Below the pieces are notes generated by a model, which searched no databases, was not told the DNA's origin, and saw nothing but the letters and a program-made list of their open reading frames with translations. A program made the translations under genes and the position numbers. From Haemaphysalis longicornis (taxonomy: Eukaryota; Arthropoda; Arachnida; Ixodida; Ixodidae), in the NCBI GenBank assembly GCA_013339765.2, contig CM023454.1, positions 43,905,177 to 43,969,176 of the forward strand: DNA of 64,000 bases, read 5' to 3'. Position 1 is the first letter of the stretch; every line of letters starts with the position of its first letter. Below are positions 45,149-56,484 of the stretch, piece by piece.

Positions 45149-47488
45149 AGCGAAGTACTGCGATGCGAAGCTGGAAGCAGGAAGGCGTGACTTGCTAAGT
45201 CGTATCTCCACTTCTCTCGACCCCTGCCGCTCTTACTGTCGGTGGGCGTCACTGTTATCGGCCACCATATAGCTTCTTAGCATGGGTATTTTCGTACTTG
45301 AATCCAACCGCTTGACCATTACCGCTCGTGTTTTCTCTTTCCCCGGTTTTCGTATACGGTGGACGCGCTCAATGGCGACCAGTTCCAGTTTGAGTCTATA
45401 TTTATTTAAACTGTCATTAGCGGCTTACTCGAGATATTTACTTCTCTCTCCCTCTTTTTTTATCCGTTCAAAATGATGTTCTATCTTCGGCTGCATTTCA
45501 TTAGGTCTTCGATGCGGTTTTACAGTTTCGTTATGACATGTTGTGGGCCGGATTTCATTCGAAATAAGTCCAGCTTTTGGTCTTGATAGGGAATTGCGCA
45601 CCGCTTTTTGGTAGTGTCTGCTAGTCTTGCATCTTTATTTCCCTGTCTTTTCGAATGGTTTTACGTTCATGAAGTATTTCTTTCATTTAAGAGCCTGGGT
45701 TGGTCTCTACATCTCCGGATTGTATGAGAACTTTCTTATGAGCATGCACACACCCGTGCCCGAGAAGAGCAATGGCCATGTCAGCATCAACAGAAATGGG
45801 TTCCAAGGTCGGTACCACAGGGCTAACGCCGTATTACTTGTCGAATGAGAGTGAATGGGTTAGGACCATCATAGCTGTGGTTCAAAAGTGCGCTGTAGTC
45901 TCTTGACCCGGTTCTCTTGAACTGGCTGGGCTGTCGAAGGTAACGTGTAGTTGGTAGATATGTTAATATATTCTTTAAAGGTGCGTTTTTACCAGGCGTT
46001 ATTTAGGGGGAGCCTTGCCGAAATATCACCATACAGATAAAGAAAATCAGAGCTAGTGCCCCGCATTATGGTACAGGACAAGACAAAGGCGTCAATCGAT
46101 TAGGTTGTGGGTCGCCCACCACATGGAAGCACTTAGTGGACCATTTACTTCGTTATTTTAGAAGCGTCCTTTTAGACAGAAAAGAAAACATCCGCTGGTG
46201 CCGATACCTTAGGCGCTGCATCGTGTACAAAATACGGAGGCCTTCCAGCTATCGTGTTCTTCGAATAAAAACAATTTGAATAATGACACATCATACATAT
46301 CCGGACATCAGAAAGGCAGTTCTGTGCGATGAAGCTGAATTTGAGTTGTCGTGCTGACATGCAGGGTATCTCTTTGAAAAACATTGTGGGCGCCCTCTAC
46401 TTGATCTTTACCCTTCTCGGTGATCAATTGTACAACCCAATCTGCAGTTCTATCATGAGGCCAATTAGGTCTTTGCGCGAAACGTACGTCAACCAAAGAA
46501 AGTTTTTTCCCGACGTGCTGTGCAATGTAACCAAAAGCACACGTTAGACCGTGCAATAATGACTATATCTATGTACAGGGTACGGTAGGCATGTCTGTGT
46601 CCTGTATGGCGATTTACTATTACGCACTGATGATAAGAGGCAGCCGGCTATGTTCTCGGATATTGAACCGGTCATGGGAAGACACGAACACGATGTTTGA
46701 ATTTGGAGTGAGAAAGGCTGCATTGGCGGCTCCGTCGTCAGAGCTGTACAAATTTCTAGAGAGATAACCACCTCAGAGAGAGGTAATGCATGTTTAGTCT
46801 ATTGGTATGTTTTTGCAACCTATACGTAAATAATGTACATTGCATATCACTACAACAGAACCAGAAATTCTACCTTTTATATGCTGGATGTTTTTGTTTG
46901 TGCTCTAAGACTATTGATTTATTTTTACACACAAATACCAGGACGTCAGCTTCCAAAATTAGCGCATGAAGTATAAAAAAGACAGATGGGCAATAAGGCT
47001 TACACCTGTTCACTTGAAACTTTTTACACCCAAAAAAGCAAAGTAAATATCTGTTTTGTGTTATTTCTTCTTACAAAAGGATATATTTCACTGTTTTTAC
47101 GGGTTAATGTTCCGCTGTCGAAACAGGGACGCTTCTTGGTAGTGCATGTCTGTGCTCACCGGTTCTAGAACGGTACAAAAACAACCAGGTGATAATGAGA
47201 ATGAATCACTGTACAATGGAGTGTGAAGAGAAAAAAAGGAAGTCACATCTACTCGCAATGTAGTCACATCTACTCGCAATCGAGACAGAAGCAAAATAGG
47301 TTACTAGTAGGCTAAACAATCATTCATTTATTTTCGCAGTGCCTTGAACCTTACGGTAAAGCTTCTTGCCCCCGGAAACGAAAGGTTAGAAAGGTTCCCA
47401 AAAATATTTTAAATTTTCAACCTTAGTGAAATATCAGCCGTAAACCATAGACTGCACAGGCTCAAGAAGATATTTTAAAGGTTCTTGT
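45149..47488. other. Unassigned intergenic DNA
   Basis: The first ~130 bp may be the leader of the gypsy relic (minus-strand TGGTGGCCGATAACAG near 45,252-45,267 could be a PBS, weak). A 21-bp tandem duplication (AGTCACATCTACTCGCAATGT) lies at 47,241-47,280. No gene recognised. Confidence 0.4.
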
Positions 47489-47492
47489 AAGT
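47489..47492. repeat. 4-bp target-site duplication (AAGT), left
   Basis: AAGT directly precedes the left LTR and is repeated at 50,918-50,921 after the right LTR. Integrases of Ty3/gypsy elements and retroviruses make 4-6 bp duplications. Confidence 0.75.
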
Positions 47493-48154
47493 TGTGGGAT
47501 TCTACATTTCACACACTAGTTATTTCCCACACCGCAGCCATCCGCGCTCAGCAAACATGCCTTGCGAGCGCCGGCTGCGGACGGGTCCGTTGTTTCGGAG
47601 ACAGACAAAGGCAGGAGGCGGCGAGGGCAAAACATCAATGGCAGCATTTATTGCAAAGTGCAAATTAAATACACTGCATACAGACTACTCGTAGGCCATA
47701 ACGGTAACACTGGGAGCGAGACATTAAACAACGCTAGAGATCGAGATGGTTCGACTCACCGATGGCATACCGGAGCAGCGGAGCGCTGCGGAGTGCGAGC
47801 GCGGTTGCTGTCTCCACGCTCGTTCGAACGCGTCCTTTGTGGCGCGTTCCCCAGGTCAGACCAGCGCGCCGAAACGTCCGCGCGCTACCGGATCCCCGAG
47901 ACAAGAGGCCGTCCCCTCGTCATGCTACGTCCCACCAGACTTCGCCTTACGGTGGCGCTAGTATCGAGGAAGAACTGGTTCTCGGGTAAGGCAGAGAGGA
48001 AAAGGGTCAACGCCTACACCAGGGGCGACAACAAACCATCCGGTCGCTGGCGCCCTCCCGTATGGTTCCCGTCGCGTAAGCGAGGCGCGTTGTGCGCCGG
48101 CCGCGATGGGAATCTAGCAAGAAAGGGGTTCGCGTCAAAGTCGCGATCCCCACA
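47493..48154 (-). repeat. 3' LTR (left in window)
   Basis: 662 bp; begins TGTGGGATTC and ends GATCCCCACA on the plus strand. On the element strand an AATAAA lies at 47,647-47,652. Near-identical to 50,255-50,917, with clustered differences around 47,805-47,835. Confidence 0.92.
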
Positions 48155-48166
48155 TCCCTCCCTCCT
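48155..48166 (-). promoter_or_regulatory. Polypurine tract
   Basis: Read on the minus strand AGGAGGGAGGGA directly abuts the 3' LTR. Uninterrupted purines in this position prime plus-strand DNA synthesis in LTR elements. It fixes the orientation as minus. Confidence 0.85.
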
Positions 48167-50234
48167 AAATTCCTTGCGTACGCCAGTGAGAGCTGACTAC
48201 AGGACTAGAGGCGACGGAAAGTTCGTTCGTCGATTAAATCGTTAGTCACTGCATCGTGTTCCCTACACCGGCTTCCACTCGTCCAATGCCACCGCTGGTA
48301 GTGTACCAGCAGGCCCGGTCGTCGCCCGCTGATGTCTGCAGGCAGGTAGCTCCGGGAAGAATCGCACCAGCCAACCCAAGCAAGCGTTGCTCAAGTGGCG
48401 GCACATCCGTGATGGCCCGTGGCCGCCGAGCGACCAGACTGCCGACCTCTCAGCCAGGCTGGTGACGGCATGCCGCACCGTACCCCTTCAGCAGGCTCGG
48501 CAGCTCCTCCGGAACAGTAGACAGCAGCATAAACACGCTCCGTCATGTGGTCCAAGCCGGGGTGGCTTAGCTGCACAAAGAAACTCCCCGCACCTTCAGT
48601 TTACGGCAGAAAAATAGCTCTCCGATCGCACCGCCTTTGTGGAGCGATCCTAACGATAACTCCCGAGTTGTCAGCATTGCCATCGCTCTGTTAATGTCAA
48701 CAAAGCCCAATAAATAGTCCAAACCCTACAATGTATAGGGCAGGACAAACAGGCTGCAGTAGCCCTTTAATCCCATTCATCACGTGGTTCGATGTCGAAT
48801 ATCACAATTGCCATGGCATCGGCATAACTACCTGCTTGTTAACGTCAGCAAAGCACGCCAAAGTGTCCTAACGCTGCAGCGTGCAGGGTAGGGAGAATAT
48901 CAACTCGTTTGCATCAATAACGTGACACAATCTGACGGTTCAACTGCTAAGTTTGTCAGCAATGCAACCGCTCTGGAAATGTCAACAGAGCTAGAACCTG
49001 TCCTAACCCTATACCGTACAGGGTACAAAGAACACACACGGTCGCATCGACCGCCCGGCGCGATGCTTAACCACACAAATGCGAAAGCAGTATTTGCTCG
49101 CATCAGTAACACTTCGTTCATACACATGAACGCGGAAACAGTACTTGCTCCCAACGACAGCCCTATGTTCACACACATGAACACCGCTTGCGTAAAAATG
49201 CTGAAATACGTTTCAACACAGTGGCGCTTAGTTTACGTGAATAGAGCTTGGTCTCTCGAGCCGAACAACAGGGCTCCTGCGACGTTACAATCAGCGGGCA
49301 CAAAGTTTGCCTCGCGTAATTCTCCCCGTCAGTGGACGAGGGATGAGGCCCCCATTCAGTCCCGTCGCCCGCGTGGCGCGACAACAAAAACAACTACGCT
49401 GCGGAAAGCAGTTTTTCGAGCAGCGAGGGGTCAAATCAAGTCTTTCCTGAGGCGCGAGAGATTCCTTTCTCTCGCGCGAGGCGACAACAAAAGAAGGGGA
49501 ACGCTCCATGCGCCCTCGCATTGTTCCCAAGGTCGTGCCTTCGTCTCGGAGGACCGGCTGCGAAAGCCTTCGGGTCACTCACTTCGGCAAACGACCCGCA
49601 TCCAACAACACACCAAAATAAAACAGACCAAACGAAAGAAACCCTGAACGTGCCCGTACGTGCAGCCGTGAGGAGACATCTGCTTTGTTAGGGTCCTACT
49701 CGCTCGCTGCAACACAAGCAGCTTATGAGCGAACGGCGCCTACCGCAGTCAGCGGTATCGGAGCGCCCGTGCCAGGCTGCAATACCAGCTAGCCTTTTGC
49801 GGCACACGTGGCCCGGCACACGGCTCCCAGAGCCTCGACTCCCGGAGTCGACAAACCGAAAGAAAACTCGGACCCAAATTGCAGCTTCCGTACACACTCA
49901 CTTCGGGCTGACACAACGGCACGGGCTCCCGGTCTCGCATGGATGCAAACTCGGAAACCCTCGTTTCCATAACCAACAACGACCCGACAAAAATTCGGAG
50001 ACCACGTGTTAACTGGCAGCGATCTCCTGCCATATACACGATTGCTGCAAACTCGGCGCTTAACAAATTAAAAACGCAGCAGCAATAAATAATTCGCCTC
50101 ACTCTCAGGAAAGTTCGCCTCTGCTAATAACTCGCTCCAATCAGTTAGGCCTGAAGTCTGTTGTCTGTGCTCGGATCGTCCGACGCCAGAACAAAGGATG
50201 CTGCCGTGCCTCCTGCTCGTCTCCGCAAACAAGG

Positions 50235-50252
50235 CCTCACGTTGGGGCGCCA
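50235..50252 (-). promoter_or_regulatory. Primer-binding site candidate
   Basis: On the minus strand TGGCGCCCCAACGTGAGG begins 2 nt inside the 5' LTR (50,255-50,917). TGGCGCC-type starts complement tRNA CCA-ends in LTR elements. The tRNA species was not determined. Confidence 0.75.
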
Positions 50253-50254
50253 GA

Positions 50255-50917
50255 TGTGGGATTCTACATTTCACACACTAGTTATTTCCCACCCCGCAGC
50301 CATCGCGCTCAGCAAACATGCCTTGCGAGCGCCGGCTGCGGACGGATCCGTTGTTTGCGGAGACAGACAAAGGCAGGAGGCGGCGAGGGCAAAACATCAA
50401 TGGCAGCATTTATTGCAATGTGCAAATCAAATATACTGCATACAGACTAATCGTAGGCCATAACGGTAACACTGGGAGCGAGGCATTAAACAACGCTAGA
50501 GATCGAGATGGTTCGACTCACCGATGGCATACCGGAGCAGCGGAGCGCTGCGGAGTGCGAGCGCGGGTGCAGTCTCCCAGCTCGTCAGGACGCGTCCTTT
50601 GTGGCGCGTTCCCCAGGTCAGACCAGCGCGCCGAAACGTCCGCGCGCTACCGGATCCCCGAGACAAGAGGCCGTCCCCTCGTCATGCTACGTCCCACCAG
50701 ACTTCGCCTTACGGTGGCGCTAGTATCGAGGAAGAACTGGTTCTCGGGTAAGGCAGAGAGGAAACGGGTCAACGCCTACACCAGGGGCGACAACAAACCA
50801 TCCGGTCGCTGGCGCCCTCCCGTATGGTTCCCGTCGCGTAAGCGAGAGCGTGTTGTGCGCCGGCCGCGATGGGAATCTAGCAAGAAAGGGGTTCGCGTCA
50901 AAGTCGCGATCCCCACA
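50255..50917 (-). repeat. 5' LTR (right in window)
   Basis: 663 bp, partner of 47,493-48,154. An AATAAA signal lies at 50,409-50,414 on the element strand, as needed for the R-region poly-A site. Confidence 0.92.
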
Positions 50918-50921
50918 AAGT
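50918..50921. repeat. 4-bp target-site duplication (AAGT), right
   Basis: Matches 47,489-47,492. Confidence 0.75.
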
Positions 50922-52373
50922 ATGTGTTGCAAACCATACAAAAGCGAGTCACCTTACATTAGAAAGTGGCACTCTAGTTGACAAATGGAAGGACACCCCT
51001 ACGACACCCTGTTGGGAGAATAATTGTTGAAGTAGTTGGTGCAATAAAAAGCAAAAATAAAGAGCACAAAATTTTCGCAGGCTGCCGAAGGCACTCACCG
51101 TTGTCTGCGCTGAAGTGATAAGTGCATTTGAAAGCTGACCTGCGTTTGTTTAATCGTCCCTTTTAATAGGAATTCACTTCGCATTACTGAACTCACGTAC
51201 CCTGATGTTCCTGCAATGCACGAAACCAGCAACAAAACCAATATCAAAGCGAGTACACTACGCCGAACGAAATACCTGGGAAGGAAAGAAGAAAAAAAAA
51301 CCTGGAATTGGCCGTTGAAGGAACGCGGAGCTTACCAGTCGCTACACAATAAGGAATATATGCCTCATATGCGCACACATAGCTAAAAATAAATGTGGCT
51401 CGCTGATCTAAACTAGAAACGCTCGCCCTCAATGTTTAACAAGTGCATCAATTCTGCTAAAGCAATTTTGGAAGTGAGTGTAATACTAAACTGTGTCCTG
51501 AAAGGGACAGTTAAAAATCAAATGCTAAAACTGGGATCAGACTGTACAATATAATAAACTTTCACCGCGGCAAAATTGAACCGGCTCACTCAAATTGATT
51601 AAAACCAGCAAACCACGTTGTGTACCACCGATATCTTCGAGATTTCAGCCATTGACGTTGTGAATGTCCAGAAGACGTCGCACTTTAATCAGGATACGTA
51701 TTTTGATGATGCTGCAATTAAAAATTCCTACCAAAAACACCTATAAACCATTGTAGAAGGAAGGTGTTATAGTACTGGTTATTTTAGGGGTGCGTATTGA
51801 AGATATACAGGTACGTCTATCCAACATCCCTTTGTGTCTCTGGCACAAACATAACTTTATTGAATCGACGTGTAGTCTACACTACTACGATGTTGCTGGG
51901 AGCAACCGGTATACAATACATCTGCTCTTTTTCGAGCTTACATAGAACCTCCACCAGTCACGTAGGCAAGGCTGCAATTGTGTTACGGGCACTAGAATTT
52001 CAAATATTGCATTGCCGGGTGGCTTGCTGTATTTGGCAGCTAGTTTTTACAGCAACATCTTTAATGCTACCTGGTTACTGACTCAGTACCTTGTGATCTT
52101 AGGTCCCTTACATACCTATTGTAACGCTACACAACTGGTTGAATGGTGTGCGCGGTAGGTGTTTCTGACTTATCACAGGAAAATACCGCCAGCAGAAACA
52201 CCGGGGCAACGACAAGAGCGAGGTGCTTTTTGGTATTCAAGGCTCCGACAAAACGCTCAAAGCGGTTCTAACCCAGTCCCTGTATCTCTGTATCTCCGCT
52301 GTATCCCCTGAAGCCGTCCCTGTATCTCCGCTGAAGCCGTCACGTAGCTGGCCCACGGCCCGTTCGAGAAACG
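50922..52373. other. Unassigned intergenic DNA
   Basis: No gene recognised. At 52,280-52,345 the phrase CCCTGTATCTCCGCTGAAGC is partly duplicated just upstream of the second gypsy gag, perhaps part of its leader. Confidence 0.4.
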
Positions 52374-53836
52374 ATGGCTCCGCCTAAAGGCAGTTCCCAG
52401 ACACTACTGACTAGCAGCGGGCAGCTCCATTGGGAACGGCGCTCATTTACACGGAAGGCCTGAGAAGATGTCGATGAATGGATCACTCAGTATTAAAGAG
52501 TGAGTAAATATAACCGCTTGGACGCTGTAGCCCGATGCGCGAACGTCGAATTCTTATTGGAGGAGGCTACGTGGACGTGGTTTAAAATATTGAGGCAGCG
52601 CTGACCAAATGGTGTCAGTTTATCAAAGAAGTTCTGAAGGGATTCAATGGCGCGATAGCAATCATAAAGAGGGTCGAGCAGACGCTTCTTCGAAGAGCGC
52701 AATTGCCCCGGTAAACGTATACAACTTGCACTGATGAAAACCTAAAGCTGTGCCGGATCGTCGACCCCAGCATGCCAGAAGATGGCAGAGTTCGAATGTC
52801 CTCAAGGGGATCACTAAAGACATATACAATTTCCTTATTGGTAACGACCACTTGAATATGGTCGGCTATGTAATTTACCACTGGCGTATGATTGAAGCTT
52901 TGAAAACGCTTCAATGTATGCCCAGGTTTGGCCGACTGGCCAACGTCACATTGGTGGCCAGCGTGAAGGTCAGCTCGCGTGTCCAAAAATCTGCGACTAT
53001 CCGACAAATTGTCCGCGAGGAGCTCCTTCATTGTGGAGACATTACTGGTTGTTTGACACCGTCTGGCGGCGGAAGCTCTCTGCACGATGCGTCAACTACG
53101 TGTTGTCACTCCACGGCACATTTTGACTCCTCACGGGCGTTGGTCAACGCTGCTGACGTAGACGACTACCAGCAAAGTTGCGTGTACACTCTGGCGCCCT
53201 ACTACCAACTACGGGAATATTTACATCGTGAATTCCATCGTCCACAGGGCGCCTATTATCCGGAAGAGCACCATCGCCCGAAGGCTGCTCGCGCCTGGAC
53301 AGCAGTATCCTAGTAGGGAACTAGCAACCTGCAATGGAGGTGTATTTGTGGACCAGATTTCGCGGTTTTGTCGCCGTCGTCGCCAGGGACCGAACGACGA
53401 TCCCACCATCATGTTTCCTCGGCCTAATAACCTCTACCGTGGTACTCCGTCATATCGTCAACACGTAACAACCAGCCGACCGGAGTTCGCAGTGGTTCCT
53501 CGCTTCGGACAGAGGTTTCACCCCGCCGACTCTACACCAGCGCCAATCTGTATTTCCTCCTCGCCCTCCAATGTAGCCACCACCGTTATTCCCGCCGGCC
53601 CTCCCGATGGAGGTGAAGTCGCTAAACGGCCTTTAAGAAGTATACCTCTGCCCCTTTATATGGTAAAAAATAAGATTGAAGTTTTAAATTATGGTGTGCC
53701 AACGATTGCTTTGGTTGACAATGGAGAAACATTTTCTGCGATGAGTAATACTTTAAAAGACAGCATTGGGACTTATTTTCTGTTACACTGGGATCGCAGT
53801 TCCACATTTCGAGGCGTTGGTGGGGAACCTTTGTGA
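52374..53836 (+). pseudogene. Second Ty3/gypsy remnant: gag and protease
   Basis: Likely gag start at the ATG at 52,374 (MAPPKGSSQTLL). After a stop comes EDVDEWITQY, RVSKYNRLDAVARCANVEF and ATWTWFK (about 52,468-52,590), the capsid signature of a tick-type gypsy gag. After frame changes it continues with NVLKGITKDIYNFLIGNDHL (about 52,795-52,855), RPNNLYRGTPSYRQHV (about 53,420-53,470) and a destroyed zinc knuckle (about 53,545-53,610). Protease: TIALVDNGETFSAMSNTLKD (53,700-53,760), with D-N-G in place of D-T-G. It ends in HWDRSSTFRGVGGE. RT is not found. Confidence 0.78.
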
Positions 53837-53869
53837 CTCAATAGTACTTGTATGTGGATGTGAACCTTT

Positions 53870-54268
53870 GTGTCTCGTTGGTACTTGTATAGTGGATGTG
53901 TCCTTGGGGGGCAAAATCTTGGAGGCATAATTCGCGATACTTGCGACTGGCCAACTATCGGCAAGCAGTGTTCTTTACTCTGCACTTGCCGAAGAATGTC
54001 CAGTTTCGAGCGAACATGCTTGGGTTGTTTCGAAAGACTTTGTTCTTCCTCCCGATTAGCGTCCTTCGTACCTCTTATGGTCTGCGGTGCTGAGGAGCCT
54101 TCCATTTGTGCAATTGTTGAGCCCATAACGCCGAACTGCGTCACGAAGGATGTTTTGTTGCCGCATTGTTTGATTTCTGTAAACGAAGGGCGCAGTTCAT
54201 TATGCGCAGTCGACTGCTCAGCAGCTACTACCGTTCTGCCACTAGAGATGAATCTTGCGCTGTTTTAA
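53870..54268 (+). pseudogene. Probable continuation of the gypsy protease/linker region
   Basis: A 132-codon open frame with EPITPNCVTKDVLLPHCLIS and SSLCAVDCSAATTVLP (54,118-54,245). This resembles the region between protease and RT of gypsy polyproteins, which has cysteine-bearing beta strands. It is separated from the protease by a short tandem echo (GTACTTGTAT-GTGGATGTG twice at 53,846-53,900). Assignment from position and style only. Confidence 0.45.
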
Positions 54269-56484
54269 AAGAATAAGGGGGTATCTCTAGCAGCAGTGAG
54301 TGACAAAACTTGCGATCCCAAGAGTGACTGAGCTACACGTGGCAAACCACTTTTGAAGATGATTAACAAAGCTATTTTTTCTGCCGAGATTGTTGCGTTA
54401 GCCCCAGGCCTTTGTAGGCACGCGACAGTTTTTTTTACTTTTCAATCAGGCCCAGCACCAACACCGAAATCCCGCCTTTTCGCATGCGCCACAGCATAGA
54501 CACCACAAGCGCCCGCCCTCTGTGGCAAAAACCGGAGGACGGGCAAAACATCATAAAACTATGTTCCGAAACCTAGTTTGAAAGAAACTATGAAAGCTCT
54601 CTTCCTTGTGCAAAATTGATTCATTGCAGTACTGTTTTGTCTGGTTTATATCGATAGAAAACCTCCTGACTGTGTGGTCACCTTATAGTTCATTGTGGTT
54701 TCTGTTCTGGTTGTCTGTTAGGTTTTTGACTTGGTGTAAATTACTGTGCTTTTGCTATAAAACAATCACTCTTCTTGTATATTATCTCCACTGTCCGAAA
54801 CATGAACTATTTATAGCGTGTAAGTTTTCAAAAGAGATTTCTCGGTTTGTTACTGCTGTAGTGTATCGGCATATTTTGTGCGTAATTGAGCAGTTTGCTT
54901 TCGTTGTCAATATTTTTTATGGTCATAGTTAGTGCACTGCGTGATAGGTGCTCTCCAGTTGCTGAAGGAGTGTCGTGGCACCGTCAGGCGTTAATTCTGC
55001 TTATAGCCACGCCACCCAAGACATAATTGTAATTAGGACTCTCTCTAATCAATTGAATTTGGAATAGATTGAATTGAAATTCCTAATGTTCTCCTGCTGG
55101 GTTAGCCCATAACCACCCGCGCTTGTGCACTCGAATCTGCGCACTTATGAAGTCGGTTCCACATCGCGACAGCGGGTTACAAAGAACGAGCTTATGCGCG
55201 TTCTTGGAGATGTCAATGCCAGACATGTGGGTGGGCACTGGAAACCGTTTCCCGCCCGGGACGAATCATAACCGCTGCCTCACACCCTTCTGTACTATTG
55301 CTAATACGACTGCTGCTCAGATTGCCCCGGAGCTTGCAACCGGATGACCCAGCAGGCAATATTAGTGCTGTTCAGTTTGTTCTTCATCGTGATAAGGCAA
55401 TGTAGGTTTTTGTTAGGCCAAACACACAGACAAACTCCACTAAACTGAAACCTAAGAAGGAACAAAGCATGTAGTGTATAAATATATTCTTGGTGCTTTG
55501 TCATTTTTGCAACCGAAGCTGAAACCGTTATGAGGTATAGATATACAGCTTTGCTGTAAAAGTCTGTTGTTTTTGGAGCACTAAGCTCTCTATCGCATGG
55601 CGTAAACGAGTGTCCCGGTGTTTTTTAGTACGTGTTACGAAGCGGTCCAGCGCGAGGAATCAACGCGTTTTCCTATTTTCTCAGCTTGCATGATATTTCA
55701 GTGCGAGGCATAAATAAGTTTCCTGCTCTTTTAGTACCGTAAATACAAGAGACGAACGAAGATAACGAGGACGACTATGGCAGGAGATGCCAAAAACGCC
55801 AGCTCATAAATAGCTTCGCACCTAAGAGGTTTGCAGGGTATATGCAACATTCCATGTCGCAGCTGCAACAGAGCCTATCGAAAAATAAAATGTGCTAATA
55901 ATCGAACCAAATGAGCGGGAAGCACACTCAGTTCCCATTACATTGTGCCTAATATTCTGTCGAGGCTGCCTCATTACAGCACAAAGATAATATAAAGGTT
56001 ATGTTGCTTTGTTATAAAATAGGCTTGGTCTGCTGAGTAATAAATTGCAGTGTGGAGGATTGTAAATAGCGCACTATCATAAAAGTTGGTTCATTTCGTC
56101 TTGGCGGGGTTACCAAACCACCTAGGTGCATGCTAAAGAACTTCCGGGTCGGTGTTTTTCACCTCCTATGATGTGCTTTTAAAACCATGAGGACGCATAA
56201 GTGTGTGGTATCAATGGCACAAGCACATGCGTATATTTACACCTTTTTTTCAGGGAAAAGTATAACCAGCCACAACACACACGCAGTAAAGAGCAGCGGC
56301 TTGTCTCCAAACAAAAATGTCAAATCAGAAATAAGCTCAACCAAGCAACAGCGAACCTTCACAGACCAGCTTTAGTGCCGTTGACACAATTGCACCCTCA
56401 CCAGAATTGTTAGCTCCCCCAGAGATTGGTCCAGGAAACACGGCTGGAAATCCCTTATTGGACCTTATCGGAATAAAATAATTA
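54269..56484. other. Unassigned intergenic DNA
   Basis: A hydrophobic 108-codon plus frame (54,606-54,932) and short frames at 55,123-55,347 and 56,187-56,413 have no recognised domain. About 56,118-56,150 (ACCTAGGTGCATGCTAAAGA) resembles the body of a tick SINE, weakly. Confidence 0.35.

Larger units (their letters stand above)
48155..50254 (-). other. Internal region of the LTR element (non-coding)
   Basis: No retroviral-type domain in any frame. It contains internal repeats: GTCAGCATTGCCATCGCTC...TGTCAACAAAGC (48,670-48,706) recurs as GTCAGCAATGCAACCGCTC...TGTCAACAGAGC (48,955-48,991). Each is followed by an AACCCTA-type segment ending in AGGG that can form a small stem. A partial third copy lies near 48,842-48,895. 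The plus-strand 241-codon frame (48,922-49,647) is antisense to the element and has no recognised domain. Confidence 0.7.
47493..50917 (-). mobile_element. Non-autonomous LTR retrotransposon, complete structure, no gag/pol
   Basis: 3.43 kb with two direct LTRs (47,493-48,154 and 50,255-50,917), TG...CA ends, 4-bp TSD, a polypurine tract and a PBS, so both termini are intact. The internal 2.1 kb contains no readable gag, protease, RT or integrase. The longest frame is 241 codons on the opposite strand without a known domain. Lacking enzymes, it must have been moved by those of an autonomous relative (LARD-type; at ~2.1 kb internal it lies between TRIM and classic LARD sizes). The LTRs differ at roughly 3-4% of positions by eye, so the insertion is moderately old. 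Confidence 0.9.

Noticed and set aside
48922..49647. 241-codon plus-strand frame, the longest frame without a known domain in the window.
   Set aside because: It is antisense inside a non-autonomous LTR element, in GC-rich sequence with internal repeats, and shows no domain.
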